From contig JBPOHK010000033.1 in the NCBI GenBank assembly GCA_052035645.1, forward strand, positions 1 through 64,000: a stretch of DNA of 64,000 nucleotides, in the 5' to 3' direction. Below are positions 45,131 through 54,488 of the stretch, piece by piece (positions within the stretch are counted from its first letter, which is position 1; each line of letters begins with the position of its first letter). Under the pieces are notes generated by a model. That model saw nothing but the letters and a program-made list of their open reading frames with translations, was not told where the DNA came from and did no database searches. This DNA comes from RPQJ01 sp052035645. GTDB taxonomy: Bacteria > Pseudomonadota > Gammaproteobacteria > Steroidobacterales > Steroidobacteraceae. Both the position numbers and the translations under genes were made by a program.

Positions 45131-46419
45131 GGTTCGCACCGATCCTGCTCGCTGCGCTTGCCGCGCTCGTCGCGGGTTGCGCGCGGGATGTCCCGCCGGC
45201 GCCGGCCGCCGCGGCTGCCCACGCGCACGCGCACGTGAAGTACCACTGCCCGATGCACCCGCGCATCGAGCGCGATGCGCCCGGAGAGTGCCCGGTCTGC
45301 GGCATGACCCTGGTGGCGTCGGAATCCCCCGCCGCGACCGCATCGGCCTCCGCCGCTCCGGCCGCGGACCGCAAGCCGCTCTATTACCGCAATCCGATGG
45401 ATCCCGCCGTCCGCTCCGACAAGCCGATGAAGGACTCGATGGGCATGGACTACGTGCCCGTGTATGCCGAGGACACCGGGGCGGAGGTGAAGATCTCGCC
45501 GGCGGTCGTGAACAACCTCGGCGTGCGCACGGAGGCGGCGGTCACGACTCCGCTCGGGCAGCGCATCGACGCCGTCGGTTACGTCGGCTTCGACGAGCGG
45601 CGCGTCCGGCAGGTGCGTCCGCGGGCCGGGGGCTGGGTGCAGGGTCTCGCGGTCCGTGCGATGGGCGAGACGGTGAGGAAGGGCCAGCTGCTCTTCACGC
45701 TGTACTCGCCGATGCTCGAGACCGCGCAGCAGGAGTACCGCGACGCCCGGAAGATCGGCAATCGCGAACTCATCGAGGCCTCGCGCGACCGGCTCGCGGC
45801 GCTCGGCATCCCGCCCGGCGGCGGGCAGGGACGCGTGCCGTTCTACGCGCCGGTCTCGGGCGTCGTCACGACGCTCGAGGTCCAGGAAGGCGCGATGGTG
45901 ACGCCGGAGATGCCGGTGATGGCCATCACCGAGCTCGGCAGCCTGTGGGTCATCGCCGAGGTCCCCGAGTCGCAGTCGGGCGTGCTGCGCACGGGCATGC
46001 CGGTCGAGATCCGCTTCCCGTCGCTGCCGGGCGAGACCGTGTCGGGCAAGGTCGACTACGTCTACCCCGAGCTCAGCATGGAGACCCGGACCGTGCGGGC
46101 GCGCGTCACGCTCGATGCGCCGCCGGCGACGATCCGGCCCAACATGCTCGCCTCGGTGAGCCTCGGCGGCGCGGCCGGCGCGGCGGTCGTGAACATTCCG
46201 CGCGGCGCGCTGATCCGCAGCGGCAGGGAGGAGCGCGTGGTGGTCGCGCTCGGCGACGGGCGCTTCGTCGCGCGCAAGGTCCGGGCCGGCGCCGAGGGCG
46301 GCGAACGCGTGGCGATCCTCGAGGGACTCGCCGCGGGCGAGCACGTCGTCGTCTCCGGCCAGTTCCTGCTCGATTCGGAAGCCAACCTGCGCAGCGGCCT
46401 CGACCGCCTGCAGGACTGA
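45127..46419 (+). CDS. cusB: RND efflux periplasmic adaptor with heavy-metal-binding domains (CusB-like)
   Basis: A 430-residue membrane-fusion lipoprotein (lipobox LVAGC, C18). After a His-rich linker (HAHAHVKYH) there is a heavy-metal-binding domain YHCPMHP...CPVCGM (39-60). A second copy without cysteines but with methionines follows (YYRNPMDP at 86-93, MKDSMGMDYVP at 101-111), the form seen in E. coli CusB for Cu(I)/Ag(I). The rest is the HlyD-like hairpin, barrel-sandwich and beta-barrel region. The Met-rich second domain favours copper/silver over zinc/cobalt. It precedes the RND pump by 12 bp. Confidence 0.88.
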   Translation: MRFAPILLAALAALVAGCARDVPPAPAAAAAHAHAHVKYHCPMHPRIERDAPGECPVCGMTLVASESPAATASASAAPAADRKPLYYRNPMDPAVRSDKPMKDSMGMDYVPVYAEDTGAEVKISPAVVNNLGVRTEAAVTTPLGQRIDAVGYVGFDERRVRQVRPRAGGWVQGLAVRAMGETVRKGQLLFTLYSPMLETAQQEYRDARKIGNRELIEASRDRLAALGIPPGGGQGRVPFYAPVSGVVTTLEVQEGAMVTPEMPVMAITELGSLWVIAEVPESQSGVLRTGMPVEIRFPSLPGETVSGKVDYVYPELSMETRTVRARVTLDAPPATIRPNMLASVSLGGAAGAAVVNIPRGALIRSGREERVVVALGDGRFVARKVRAGAEGGERVAILEGLAAGEHVVVSGQFLLDSEANLRSGLDRLQD

Positions 46420-46431
46420 GCGAGGCCCGCC

Positions 46432-49400
46432 ATGATCGACTGGATCATCCGTGCGTCGCTCAACAACCGCGGCCTCGTGCTGCTGCTGGCGGCCATGCTC
46501 ACGGCGCTCGGCGCCTATTCCTTCCTGCGCACGCCCGTGGACGCACTGCCGGACCTCTCCGACGTGCAGGTCATCGTGCGCACGCCGTTCCCGGGCCAGG
46601 CGCCGCGCGTGGTCGAGGACCAGGTGACCTACCCGCTCACGACCGCATTGCTGTCGGTGCCGGGCGCGACCACCGTGCGCGGCTACTCGTTCTACGGCGA
46701 CTCGTTCGTCAACGTGCTGTTCGCCGACGGCACGGATCCCTACTGGGCCCGCTCGCGCGTACTCGAGTACCTGAGCCAGGCGGCGGCGCGCCTGCCCGAA
46801 GGCGTGCGTCCGGCGCTCGGGCCCGACGCGACGGGCGTCGGCTGGATCTACCAGTACGCGCTCGTCGATCGCAGCGGCCGGCACGACCTGGCGCAGCTGC
46901 GCTCGCTCCAGGACTGGTTCCTGAAGTTCGAGCTGCAGGCGCTCGACGGCGTCGCGGAGGTCGCGACCATCGGCGGCATGGTCAAGCAGTACCAGGTGGT
47001 GGTCGACCCGGTGCGCCTGCGCGGCTACGGCATCCCGCTGATGATGGTCGAGCAGGCGATCCGCGGCGGCAACCAGGAAGTCGGCGGCTCGGTCGTCGAG
47101 ATGGCCGAGGCGGAGTACATGGTTCGCGCCACCGGCTACGTGAAGAGCGTGGCGGACCTCGAGCGCATCCCGGTGATGGCGACCCGGGGCGGCACGCCGG
47201 TGCTGCTGCGCGACGTGGCCGAGGTGCGCATCGGCCCCGAGATGCGTCGCGGCATCGGCGAGCTGGACGGCGAGGGCGAGGCCGTGGGCGGCGTGGTCGT
47301 GATGCGCAACGGCGACAACGCGCGCGACACCATCGTCCGGGTCAAGGCCAAGCTCGAGGAGCTGCGCTCGGGCCTGCCGGAAGGCGTCGAGGTCGTCGAG
47401 GCCTACGACCGCTCGGCGCTGATCCAGCGCTCGGTCGACAACCTCAAGCGCAAGCTGCTGGACGAGTTCATCGTCGTCGCCATCGTGTGCTTCGTGTTCC
47501 TGTTCCACGCGCGCTCGGGCCTGATCGTGGTGATCGTCACGCCCATCGCCGTGCTCTCGGCGTTCACGGTGATGCACCTGCAGGGCATCAATGCCAACAT
47601 CATGTCGCTCGGCGGCATCGCCATCGCCATCGGCACGCTCGTGGACGCCGCGATCGTGATGATCGAGAACGTGCACAAGAAGCTCGAGCACGTCACCGGC
47701 GATGCCGGGCGCATGGAGGCGATCTTCGAGGGCTGCCGGGAAGTCGGCCCGTCGCTGTTCTTCTCGCTGATGATCGTGGCGCTGTCGTTCCTGCCGGTCT
47801 TCACGCTCGAGGCGCAGGAGGGGCGCATGTTCGCGCCGCTCGCCTACACCAAGACCTACGCGATGATCTGGGCCTCGGCGCTCTCGATCACGCTGGTGCC
47901 GGTGCTGATCTGGTTCCTGGTGCGCGGCGAGATCAGGCCCGAGGCGGCCAATCCGGTGAACCGCGCGACGATGGCCGCCTACCGGCCGTTCCTGGAGCTG
48001 GCGCTGCGCCGGCCGTGGGCGGTGACCGTCGCGGCGACCGTGCTGGTCTGCGCGACCCTGTGGCCGGCCTCCCGCCTCGGCACGGAATTCATGCCGGAGC
48101 TCGACGAGGGCGACTTCCTCTACATGCCGACGACGTTGCCGGGACTCTCCACGGATGCGGCGCGCGCGCTGCTGCAGCAGACGGACAAGCTGATCAGGAC
48201 CGTGCCCGAGGTCGAGCGCGTGTTCGGCAAGGCGGGCCGCGCCGAGAGCGCCACCGACCCCGCGCCGATCGAGATGTTCGAGACGGTGATCAAGCTCAAG
48301 CCGCGCGAGCAGTGGCGGCCCGGCATGACGCCCGGGAAGCTGAAGGCCGAGCTCGACGCGCGGGTGAAGTTCCCGGGCGTGTCGAACGCGTGGGTCTATC
48401 CGATCAAGACCCGCATCGACATGCTCGCGACCGGCATCCGCACGCCGGTCGGCATCAAGATCATGGGTCCCGACCTCGGCGTGATCGAGGAACTCGGCCG
48501 GCGCATCGAGCAGATCGTGCGCGCGGTGCCGGGCGCCACGTCGGTGTACGCGGAGCGCACGGCGACCGGCCGCTACGTCGACGTGGACATCGACCGCGTG
48601 GCCGCGGCGCGGTACGGGCTCAACATCAAGGACGTGCAGGACATCGTCGCCAGCGCGGTCGGCGGCATGAACGTGAGCACCACCGTCGAGGGCCTCGAGC
48701 GCTACCCGATCAACCTGCGCTACCCGCAGGACTACCGCGACTCGCTGCCGGCGCTGCGCGAACTGCCCCTCGTGACGCCGACCGGCGCCAGCGTGACCCT
48801 GCAGGACGTGGCGCGCGTCGAGGTCGCGGACGGTCCCGGCATGATCCGCAGCGAGAACGCCCGGCCGTCCGGCTGGGTCTTCGTCGACCTGCAGGGGCGG
48901 GACCTCGGCGGCTTCGTCGGCGACGCGAAGGCCCGGATCGCCCGCGAACTGCGGCTGCCGGCGGGCTACAGCCTCGGCTGGTCCGGGCAGTACGAGTACC
49001 TCGAGCGGGCGCTGGCCCGGCTGAAGGTCGTGCTGCCGCTCACGCTGTCGATCATCGTGCTGCTGCTGTACCTGAACTTCCGCAACGCGCGCGACGTCCT
49101 GCTCATCCTCGGGGCGCTGCCCTTCGCGCTGGTGGGCGGGGTGTGGCTGCTGTACCTGCTCGACTACGACCTGTCGATCGCGGCGGCGGTCGGCTTCATC
49201 GCGCTCGCGGGCGTCGCGGCCGAGACCGGGGTGGTCATGGTCATGTACCTCGAGCAGGCCTGGCGCGAGCGTCGCCGCCTCGCCCGCAGCGCAGGCCGCG
49301 AGCCCACGCGGGCGGACCTGCGCGCGGCAATCGTCGAGGGCGCCCTGCTCAGGCTGCGGCCCAAGCTGATGACCGTGGTCACCATCATCGTCGGCCTGCT

Positions 49401-49560
49401 GCCGATCATGTGGGGCTCGGGCACGGGCTCCGAGGTCATGCGCAGGATCGCCGCGCCGATGGTGGGGGGCATGGTCTCGGCCACCGTCCTTACCCTGGTG
49501 ATCCTCCCGTCGCTCTACCTGATCGTGAACGGGTGGCGGCTGCCGGCGGCCGAGCGCTGA
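46432..49560 (+). CDS. cusA: heavy-metal RND efflux pump (CusA-like)
   Basis: A 1042-residue inner-membrane proton-driven pump with twelve predicted membrane segments and two large periplasmic loops. The TM4 signature GTLVDAAIVMIEN places D405 and E412 at the positions used for proton relay in E. coli CusA. The N-terminal MIDWIIRASLNNRGLVLLL and RTPVDALPDLSDVQVIV are typical of the HME-RND group. With the adaptor and outer-membrane factor it forms a copper/silver efflux complex. A hairpin at 49577-49597 follows, separating it from aguA. Confidence 0.92.
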   Translation: MIDWIIRASLNNRGLVLLLAAMLTALGAYSFLRTPVDALPDLSDVQVIVRTPFPGQAPRVVEDQVTYPLTTALLSVPGATTVRGYSFYGDSFVNVLFADGTDPYWARSRVLEYLSQAAARLPEGVRPALGPDATGVGWIYQYALVDRSGRHDLAQLRSLQDWFLKFELQALDGVAEVATIGGMVKQYQVVVDPVRLRGYGIPLMMVEQAIRGGNQEVGGSVVEMAEAEYMVRATGYVKSVADLERIPVMATRGGTPVLLRDVAEVRIGPEMRRGIGELDGEGEAVGGVVVMRNGDNARDTIVRVKAKLEELRSGLPEGVEVVEAYDRSALIQRSVDNLKRKLLDEFIVVAIVCFVFLFHARSGLIVVIVTPIAVLSAFTVMHLQGINANIMSLGGIAIAIGTLVDAAIVMIENVHKKLEHVTGDAGRMEAIFEGCREVGPSLFFSLMIVALSFLPVFTLEAQEGRMFAPLAYTKTYAMIWASALSITLVPVLIWFLVRGEIRPEAANPVNRATMAAYRPFLELALRRPWAVTVAATVLVCATLWPASRLGTEFMPELDEGDFLYMPTTLPGLSTDAARALLQQTDKLIRTVPEVERVFGKAGRAESATDPAPIEMFETVIKLKPREQWRPGMTPGKLKAELDARVKFPGVSNAWVYPIKTRIDMLATGIRTPVGIKIMGPDLGVIEELGRRIEQIVRAVPGATSVYAERTATGRYVDVDIDRVAAARYGLNIKDVQDIVASAVGGMNVSTTVEGLERYPINLRYPQDYRDSLPALRELPLVTPTGASVTLQDVARVEVADGPGMIRSENARPSGWVFVDLQGRDLGGFVGDAKARIARELRLPAGYSLGWSGQYEYLERALARLKVVLPLTLSIIVLLLYLNFRNARDVLLILGALPFALVGGVWLLYLLDYDLSIAAAVGFIALAGVAAETGVVMVMYLEQAWRERRRLARSAGREPTRADLRAAIVEGALLRLRPKLMTVVTIIVGLLPIMWGSGTGSEVMRRIAAPMVGGMVSATVLTLVILPSLYLIVNGWRLPAAER

Positions 49561-49576
49561 GCCGGCGCGCGGAACT

Positions 49577-49597
49577 GGCCCCGGGCGGCCCGGGGCC
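49577..49597 (+). terminator. hairpin after cusA
   Basis: GGCCCCGGG, loop CGG, CCCGGGGCC: a perfect 9-pair stem 16 bases after the cusA stop. No T tract follows, so termination strength is uncertain. Confidence 0.5.
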
Positions 49598-49641
49598 GGT
49601 ACCATTTCGGCTCAGGCGTGGCCCGCCGAGGCGAAATCCCC

Positions 49642-50742
49642 ATGACCCGTACCCTGCAGTCCGAGCCGCGACGCGACGGCTATCGCATGCCCGGCGAGTT
49701 CGAGCCGCACGACGGCTGCTGGATGCTCTGGCCCGAGCGGCCGGACAACTGGCGCCTCGGCGCCAAGCCCGCCCAGCAGGCCTTCGTCGCGGTCGCGACG
49801 GCCATCGCCGGCAGCGAGCGCGTCTCGGTCGGCGTGTCGGCGGCGCAGTACGCGAACGCGCGCCGGCGGCTGCCGGCGGCCGTGCGGGTGGTCGAGATCT
49901 CGAGCAACGACGCCTGGATGCGCGACGTCGGCCCGACCTTCGTGGTCGACGGCCGGCGCAGGCTGCGCGGCGTCGACTGGGGCTTCAACGCCTGGGGCGG
50001 CCTCGACGGCGGGCTCTACTTCCCCTGGGACCGGGACGAGGCGGTCGCGCAGAAGGTGCTGGAGGTCGAAGGCTGCGACCGCTATCGCGCACCGCTGGTC
50101 CTTGAGGGCGGATCGATCCACGTCGACGGTCAGGGCACGGTGATCACCACCGAGGAGTGCCTGCTCAACCCGAACCGCAATCCGGGGCTCTCGCGCGCGC
50201 AGATCGAGGACTGCCTGCGACGCTATCTCGGCGTCGAGTGCGTGATCTGGCTCGGCAAGGGCGTGCACGGCGACGAGACCGACGGCCACGTCGACAACCT
50301 CTGCGCGTACGTGAAGCCGGGCGAGGTCGTCCTGACGTGGACCGACGACCGGCGCGATCCCCAGTACGCGATCTCGCGCGACGCCTATGACCGGCTGCGG
50401 CAGGCGCGTGACGCGCGCGGCCGCCGCCTGCAGGTGCACAAGCTCGTCCAGCCGCGGCCGCCGGCGATGACGAAGGCCGAAGCCGGCGGCGTCGACGTGG
50501 CGGAGGGGACGCAGCCCCGCGAGGCCGGGATGCGGCTCGCCGCTTCGTACGTGAACTTCTACATCGGCAACCGCCGCATCGTGGCGCCGCTGCTCGATCC
50601 GAAGCGCGACGGCGCGGCGCTGCGCAAGCTGCGGGCGCTGTTCCCGGGCCGCGAGGTGGTCGGCGTGCCGGGCCGCGAGATCCTGCTCGGCGGCGGCAAC
50701 ATCCACTGCATCACGCAGCAGGTACCGCGCCGTGCTGCATGA
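49642..50742 (+). CDS. aguA: agmatine deiminase
   Basis: A 366-residue guanidino-modifying enzyme that converts agmatine to N-carbamoylputrescine. Catalytic C356 is in LLGGGNIHCITQQVP at the C-terminus; NDAWMRDVGPTFVV and GDETDGHVDN hold the substrate-binding Asp/Glu/His residues; GVDWGFNAWGG is a family hallmark. The ATG at 49642 has a GAGGCG-like site; a GTG at 49618 is in frame. Its product is the substrate of AguB encoded at 9199. It overlaps the polyphosphate:AMP phosphotransferase gene by 11 bp. Confidence 0.92.
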   Translation: MTRTLQSEPRRDGYRMPGEFEPHDGCWMLWPERPDNWRLGAKPAQQAFVAVATAIAGSERVSVGVSAAQYANARRRLPAAVRVVEISSNDAWMRDVGPTFVVDGRRRLRGVDWGFNAWGGLDGGLYFPWDRDEAVAQKVLEVEGCDRYRAPLVLEGGSIHVDGQGTVITTEECLLNPNRNPGLSRAQIEDCLRRYLGVECVIWLGKGVHGDETDGHVDNLCAYVKPGEVVLTWTDDRRDPQYAISRDAYDRLRQARDARGRRLQVHKLVQPRPPAMTKAEAGGVDVAEGTQPREAGMRLAASYVNFYIGNRRIVAPLLDPKRDGAALRKLRALFPGREVVGVPGREILLGGGNIHCITQQVPRRAA

Positions 50743-52204
50743 GGTGCTCTCGGGCCGGCGCCTGACCCGGCTCGAATACGCGCACGAGCTGCCGAAGCTG
50801 CAGGACCGGCTGCTCGACGCGCAGTTCGAGCTGCGCAAGGGCGGGGCCCGGGCGGTCGCGCTGATCGTGACGGGCATCCCGGCCGCCGGGCGCAGCGAGG
50901 TCGCCAACGAGCTGCTGGGCTGGCTCGACCCGAAGTTCGTGACGGTCTACGGGTTCCGCGAGCCGAACGAGGTCGAGCGCGAGCGCCCGAGCCTGTGGCG
51001 CTACTGGCGCGTCATGCCCCCGAAGGGGCGCATCGCGATCCTGCACTCGGGCTGGTACGACGAGCTGCTGGAGGCGTCGGCCCTCGACGGCAGGCGCTCG
51101 CGGGCCCGCGTCGACCGGTCCGTGGAACGCATCGTGCGACTGGAGCGCATGCTGGTCGCCGACGGCGTGACCGTCGTCAAGATCCACCTGCACGTCGCCC
51201 CGGAGACGCAACGCAAGCGGCTGCGCAAGCTCACCCGCGAACGCACCACGCGCTGGCGGGTGTCGGACGAGGATCGCTGGCTGGCGGCCCACTACCGCCG
51301 GGTCGAGAAGGCGTACGAGCACGTGCTGCGCGCGACCGAGCAGCCCGCCGCGCCCTGGCGGCTCGTCGACGGCACCGATCGCCAGCACCGCGCACTCGAG
51401 GTCGGGCGCACGCTGCTCGCGGGCATCGCCGGCACGCTCCAGGGCGAGGCGAAGCGCGCGAGGGCCGTGCGGCTGCGGCCGGTCGCGGCGCCGGTCAGGC
51501 TGCCGACGAAATCGCGCGGCGCGCACCCGTCGGACGACGAGTACGAGGGCGAGCTCGAGGGCCTGCAGGGCCGCCTCGCGCGGCTCTCTCGCCGCCGTCG
51601 GTTCGCGCGGCACGCCGTCGTGCTCGCCTTCGAGGGCATGGACGCGGCCGGCAAGGGCGGCGCCATCCGCCGCATCGCCGCCGCGCTGGATGCCCGCCAG
51701 TACCGCGTGGTGCCGATCTCGGCACCCTCGGCGGAGGAACTGGCGCGGCCCTACCTCTGGCGCTTCTGGTTCCACCTGCCGCCGCGCGGGAATTACACGA
51801 TTTTCGACCGCAGCTGGTACGGGCGGGTGCTGGTCGAGCGGGTGCGCGGCTTCGCGGCCGCCGCCGACTGGCGGCGGGCCTACGACGAGATCAACGAGTT
51901 CGAGCGCCAGCTCGCCGAACACCGCGTGATCGTCGCCAAGTTCTGGCTCTCGGTGAGCCGCCGCGAGCAGCTCGCCCGCTTCGAGGAGCGCGACCGCAAT
52001 CCGCTCAAGCGCTTCAAGGTCGATCCGGAGGACTGGATCAACCGCAGGCTCTGGAACGGCTACCAGGCGGCGGCCCGCGAGATGATCGCGCGCACGGACA
52101 CGCCGCACGCGCCCTGGGTCGTGCTGCCGGCGGACGACAAGCGGCACGCCCGCCTCGCGGTGCTGCGCAGCCTGTGCGACCGGGTCGAGGAGCAGGTCGC
52201 GTGA
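50732..52204 (+). CDS. pap: polyphosphate:AMP phosphotransferase (two-domain PPK2)
   Basis: A 490-residue protein of two tandem PPK2 domains, as in the class II polyphosphate:AMP phosphotransferases that make ADP from AMP and polyphosphate. The N-terminal domain has an altered P-loop (VTGIPAAGRSEVANEL, about 46-61) and is probably structural. The C-terminal domain keeps a full Walker A (FEGMDAAGKGGAIRR, about 300-314) and lid/Walker B residues IFDRSWYGRVLVERV. It starts with GTG inside the last codons of aguA, suggesting translational coupling. It overlaps the ATP-grasp gene by 4 bp. Confidence 0.85.
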   Translation: MLHEVLSGRRLTRLEYAHELPKLQDRLLDAQFELRKGGARAVALIVTGIPAAGRSEVANELLGWLDPKFVTVYGFREPNEVERERPSLWRYWRVMPPKGRIAILHSGWYDELLEASALDGRRSRARVDRSVERIVRLERMLVADGVTVVKIHLHVAPETQRKRLRKLTRERTTRWRVSDEDRWLAAHYRRVEKAYEHVLRATEQPAAPWRLVDGTDRQHRALEVGRTLLAGIAGTLQGEAKRARAVRLRPVAAPVRLPTKSRGAHPSDDEYEGELEGLQGRLARLSRRRRFARHAVVLAFEGMDAAGKGGAIRRIAAALDARQYRVVPISAPSAEELARPYLWRFWFHLPPRGNYTIFDRSWYGRVLVERVRGFAAAADWRRAYDEINEFERQLAEHRVIVAKFWLSVSRREQLARFEERDRNPLKRFKVDPEDWINRRLWNGYQAAAREMIARTDTPHAPWVVLPADDKRHARLAVLRSLCDRVEEQVA

Positions 52205-53151
52205 GCGCGCCGGCCATCGCGCTGGTCAGCGCCGCGGCGGCGCTGCCGCTCGACGAGGACATGCCGGCGCTCGTGGCGGCGCTCGAGGCCCTGGGGGCGC
52301 GGGTGGCGACGCCGTGCTGGGACGACGGCCGGGTCGACTGGTCGGGCTTCGACGCCGCCGTGCTGCGCTCGACCTGGGACTACGTCGAGCGCATCGACGA
52401 GTTCCTCGACTGGGCGGAGCGCTGCCGGCGGGCGACCCGCCTGTTCAACCCGCCCGAGGTCGTGCGCTGGAACACCGACAAGCACTATCTCGCGCACCTG
52501 GCCCGGCAGGGCGTGCCGGTGGTGCCGACGCGCTTCGTGGAGGCCGGTGCCGATGCGCCGGCGGAACTCGCGGCCTTCCTCGGCGGCGGCCCCGCGTCGC
52601 TCAGCACCGGCGCGCCGGTCGAGTTCCGCGACTTCGTCGTCAAGCCGGTCGTCGGCGCGGGCTCGCGCGATGCCGCGCGCTACCGGCGGGGCGACGCGGA
52701 GGCGTCGCTCGCGCACCTGCGCCGGCTGGTGGAAATCGAGCGGCGCAGTGCCCTGCTGCAGCCCTACCTCGAGCGGGTCGACACCGCGGGGGAGACCGCG
52801 CTGCTGCATTTCGCCGGCCGCTACAGCCATGCGATCCGCAAGGGTCCGCTGCTGCGCGTCGGCGCCGGCCTCGTGGAGGGCCTGTTCGCGCCGGAGGAGA
52901 TCACGGCCCGCGAGCCGGATGCGGCGGAGCGCCGCGTCGCGGCTGCGGCGATCGCCGCGCTGCCGTTTCCGGCGCCGCTGTACGTCCGCGTCGACCTCGT
53001 CCGCGGCGCGGACGACGCCCCGGTCGTGCTCGAGATCGAGATGACCGAGCCGTCGGTGGTCCTCCCGCACGCGACGGGCGCGGCCGAGCGCTTCGCGCGG
53101 GCCATCCTCGCGGCCGCCGACGGCGACGCCGCCGGGGCGGTCCGGCCGTGA
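52201..53151 (+). CDS. ATP-grasp domain protein, unknown substrate
   Basis: A 316-residue ATP-grasp ligase-like protein from the GTG at 52201. The N-terminal part has LRSTWDYVERIDEFLDWAE and FNPPEVVRWNTDKHYLAHLA, typical of the small RimK/DcsG-like group. VVKPVVGAGSRD and the acidic EIEMTEPSVVL near the end would hold ATP and magnesium. DcsG makes D-cycloserine in Streptomyces, but most bacterial homologues have no known substrate, and no other antibiotic genes are here. It is coupled to both neighbours by 4-bp overlaps. Confidence 0.72.
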   Translation: MSAPAIALVSAAAALPLDEDMPALVAALEALGARVATPCWDDGRVDWSGFDAAVLRSTWDYVERIDEFLDWAERCRRATRLFNPPEVVRWNTDKHYLAHLARQGVPVVPTRFVEAGADAPAELAAFLGGGPASLSTGAPVEFRDFVVKPVVGAGSRDAARYRRGDAEASLAHLRRLVEIERRSALLQPYLERVDTAGETALLHFAGRYSHAIRKGPLLRVGAGLVEGLFAPEEITAREPDAAERRVAAAAIAALPFPAPLYVRVDLVRGADDAPVVLEIEMTEPSVVLPHATGAAERFARAILAAADGDAAGAVRP

Positions 53152-54488
53152 CGGCCGCCCGGCGCGGCGTGCTGGCGAGCCTGCGCCATGCCCTGCGCGT
53201 GACGTTCGCGCTCGAGGCCGCGCCGCACGCCAAGCTCGTGCGCACGGCGACCTTCGCGGTGCTCTCGCTGCTCGCGTTCGCGCTGGCCGGCAATGCGGCG
53301 TTCGTGAAGCCCCTGCGCCACGCGGCGGAGAAGCCTTTCGAGTTCGACTGGGCGCTGCGCACACTGTCGCTTGGGTGGTTCGACGCGGGCCGGCGCACGC
53401 TCCCGATCGCGATCGTCGAGGTGGACGAGGCGACGTGGCGCAACTGGGGGTCGCCGCCGATGACGCCGCACGCGGACCTCGCCCGCATGCTGGCGATCGT
53501 GACGCGGGCGCGGCCGGCCGCCGTGGTCGTGGACATCGACCTCGCCTACGGGGCGGATGCGCTCGGCGACCGGCTGGGCCAGTTCCTGCAGGCCTACGAC
53601 GGCGAGGCGCCCATCGTCTTCCCCCGGCGCATCGAGCCCGGCCCGCGCAACGAGCGTCGGCTCGCGGCCACGCCGTTCGACGCGCTGTTCACCGGCAACC
53701 CGCGGCTGCACTGGGCGCACGCGGGGTTCGCCGGCGCGCAGGGCGTGGTGCGCGAGTGGGATCCCTGGCTGGTGGTCTGCGGGCCGCACGGTCCCCAGCC
53801 GATGCCTGCCGTGGCGACCCAGGTCGCGCTGGTGCTGCCCGCCGGCTGGCACGGCCTGCCGCTCACCGCGGCGCCGAACGCGCGCGGCGAGTGCGACGAC
53901 GAGCCGGCCGAGCCCGAGTCGCTGCTGATCGGGCCGCGCCTGACCGGACCCGCGCACCCGCCGCTGATGGAGGAGGCGAAGCTGGTGTCCGCGCTCGCAC
54001 TGCTCGACCCGGCGCTCGAGCGCGACGACGCGGGGCTGTTCGCCGGCCGCATCGTGTTCGTCGGCGCGACCCATTCGGGCACGGGCGACACGTGGGTGAC
54101 GCCCGTCGGCGTGCTGCCGGGCGTCGAACTGCTGGCCAACACCGTGCGCTTCCTGCCGCTGCAGAGCACGTCGGGCGGGCGCGCGGAGCTCGCGTACCGC
54201 GCGACGACCGTGCTGTCCTTCCTGCTCATCGGCCTGCTGTTCTGGCTGTTCCGCCCGTCCGTGGCGCTGCTCGCGCTGGTGCCGGCGCTGCTGCTGGTGG
54301 TGGCCTGCGCCGTGGGGATCTGGGACTACTTCCGCGTGTTCGACGCCTTCACCGCGGCGCTGCTGCTGCTGGTGCAGGTCAAGGCGCTGGAGACGGCCCT
54401 GACGCTGGTCGCGGACTGGCGTCGATACGGCTGGCGACGCACCATACTGGCGAAGCACTTTCGCGGCGGGGGCGGGGACGATGACTGA
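53148..54488 (+). CDS. CHASE2-domain membrane protein without a fused output domain
   Basis: A 446-residue protein. One membrane span at about 32-52, then a periplasmic CHASE2 sensor domain (about 55-330; PIAIVEVDEATWRNWG, AAVVVDIDLAYG, GRIVFVGATHSGTGD, VLPGVELLANTVRFL), followed by three closely spaced membrane segments at about 345-420. CHASE2 is normally joined to a cyclase, kinase or GGDEF domain; here the protein ends soon after the third membrane helix, so signalling would need a partner. It overlaps the following FecR-like gene by 8 bp. Confidence 0.8.
   Translation: MTAARRGVLASLRHALRVTFALEAAPHAKLVRTATFAVLSLLAFALAGNAAFVKPLRHAAEKPFEFDWALRTLSLGWFDAGRRTLPIAIVEVDEATWRNWGSPPMTPHADLARMLAIVTRARPAAVVVDIDLAYGADALGDRLGQFLQAYDGEAPIVFPRRIEPGPRNERRLAATPFDALFTGNPRLHWAHAGFAGAQGVVREWDPWLVVCGPHGPQPMPAVATQVALVLPAGWHGLPLTAAPNARGECDDEPAEPESLLIGPRLTGPAHPPLMEEAKLVSALALLDPALERDDAGLFAGRIVFVGATHSGTGDTWVTPVGVLPGVELLANTVRFLPLQSTSGGRAELAYRATTVLSFLLIGLLFWLFRPSVALLALVPALLLVVACAVGIWDYFRVFDAFTAALLLLVQVKALETALTLVADWRRYGWRRTILAKHFRGGGGDDD

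Noticed and set aside
45106..49605. A 1499-codon open frame on the minus strand across the cusB-cusA region
   Set aside because: It is antisense to a clear RND efflux pump, is rich in Arg, His, Asp and Ala, and has no recognisable domains. Long antisense frames are expected at this GC content.
52201..53151. Cycloserine biosynthesis from the DcsG-like ATP-grasp gene
   Set aside because: None of the other cycloserine genes is in the window, and the similarity is only at the level of the ATP-grasp subgroup.
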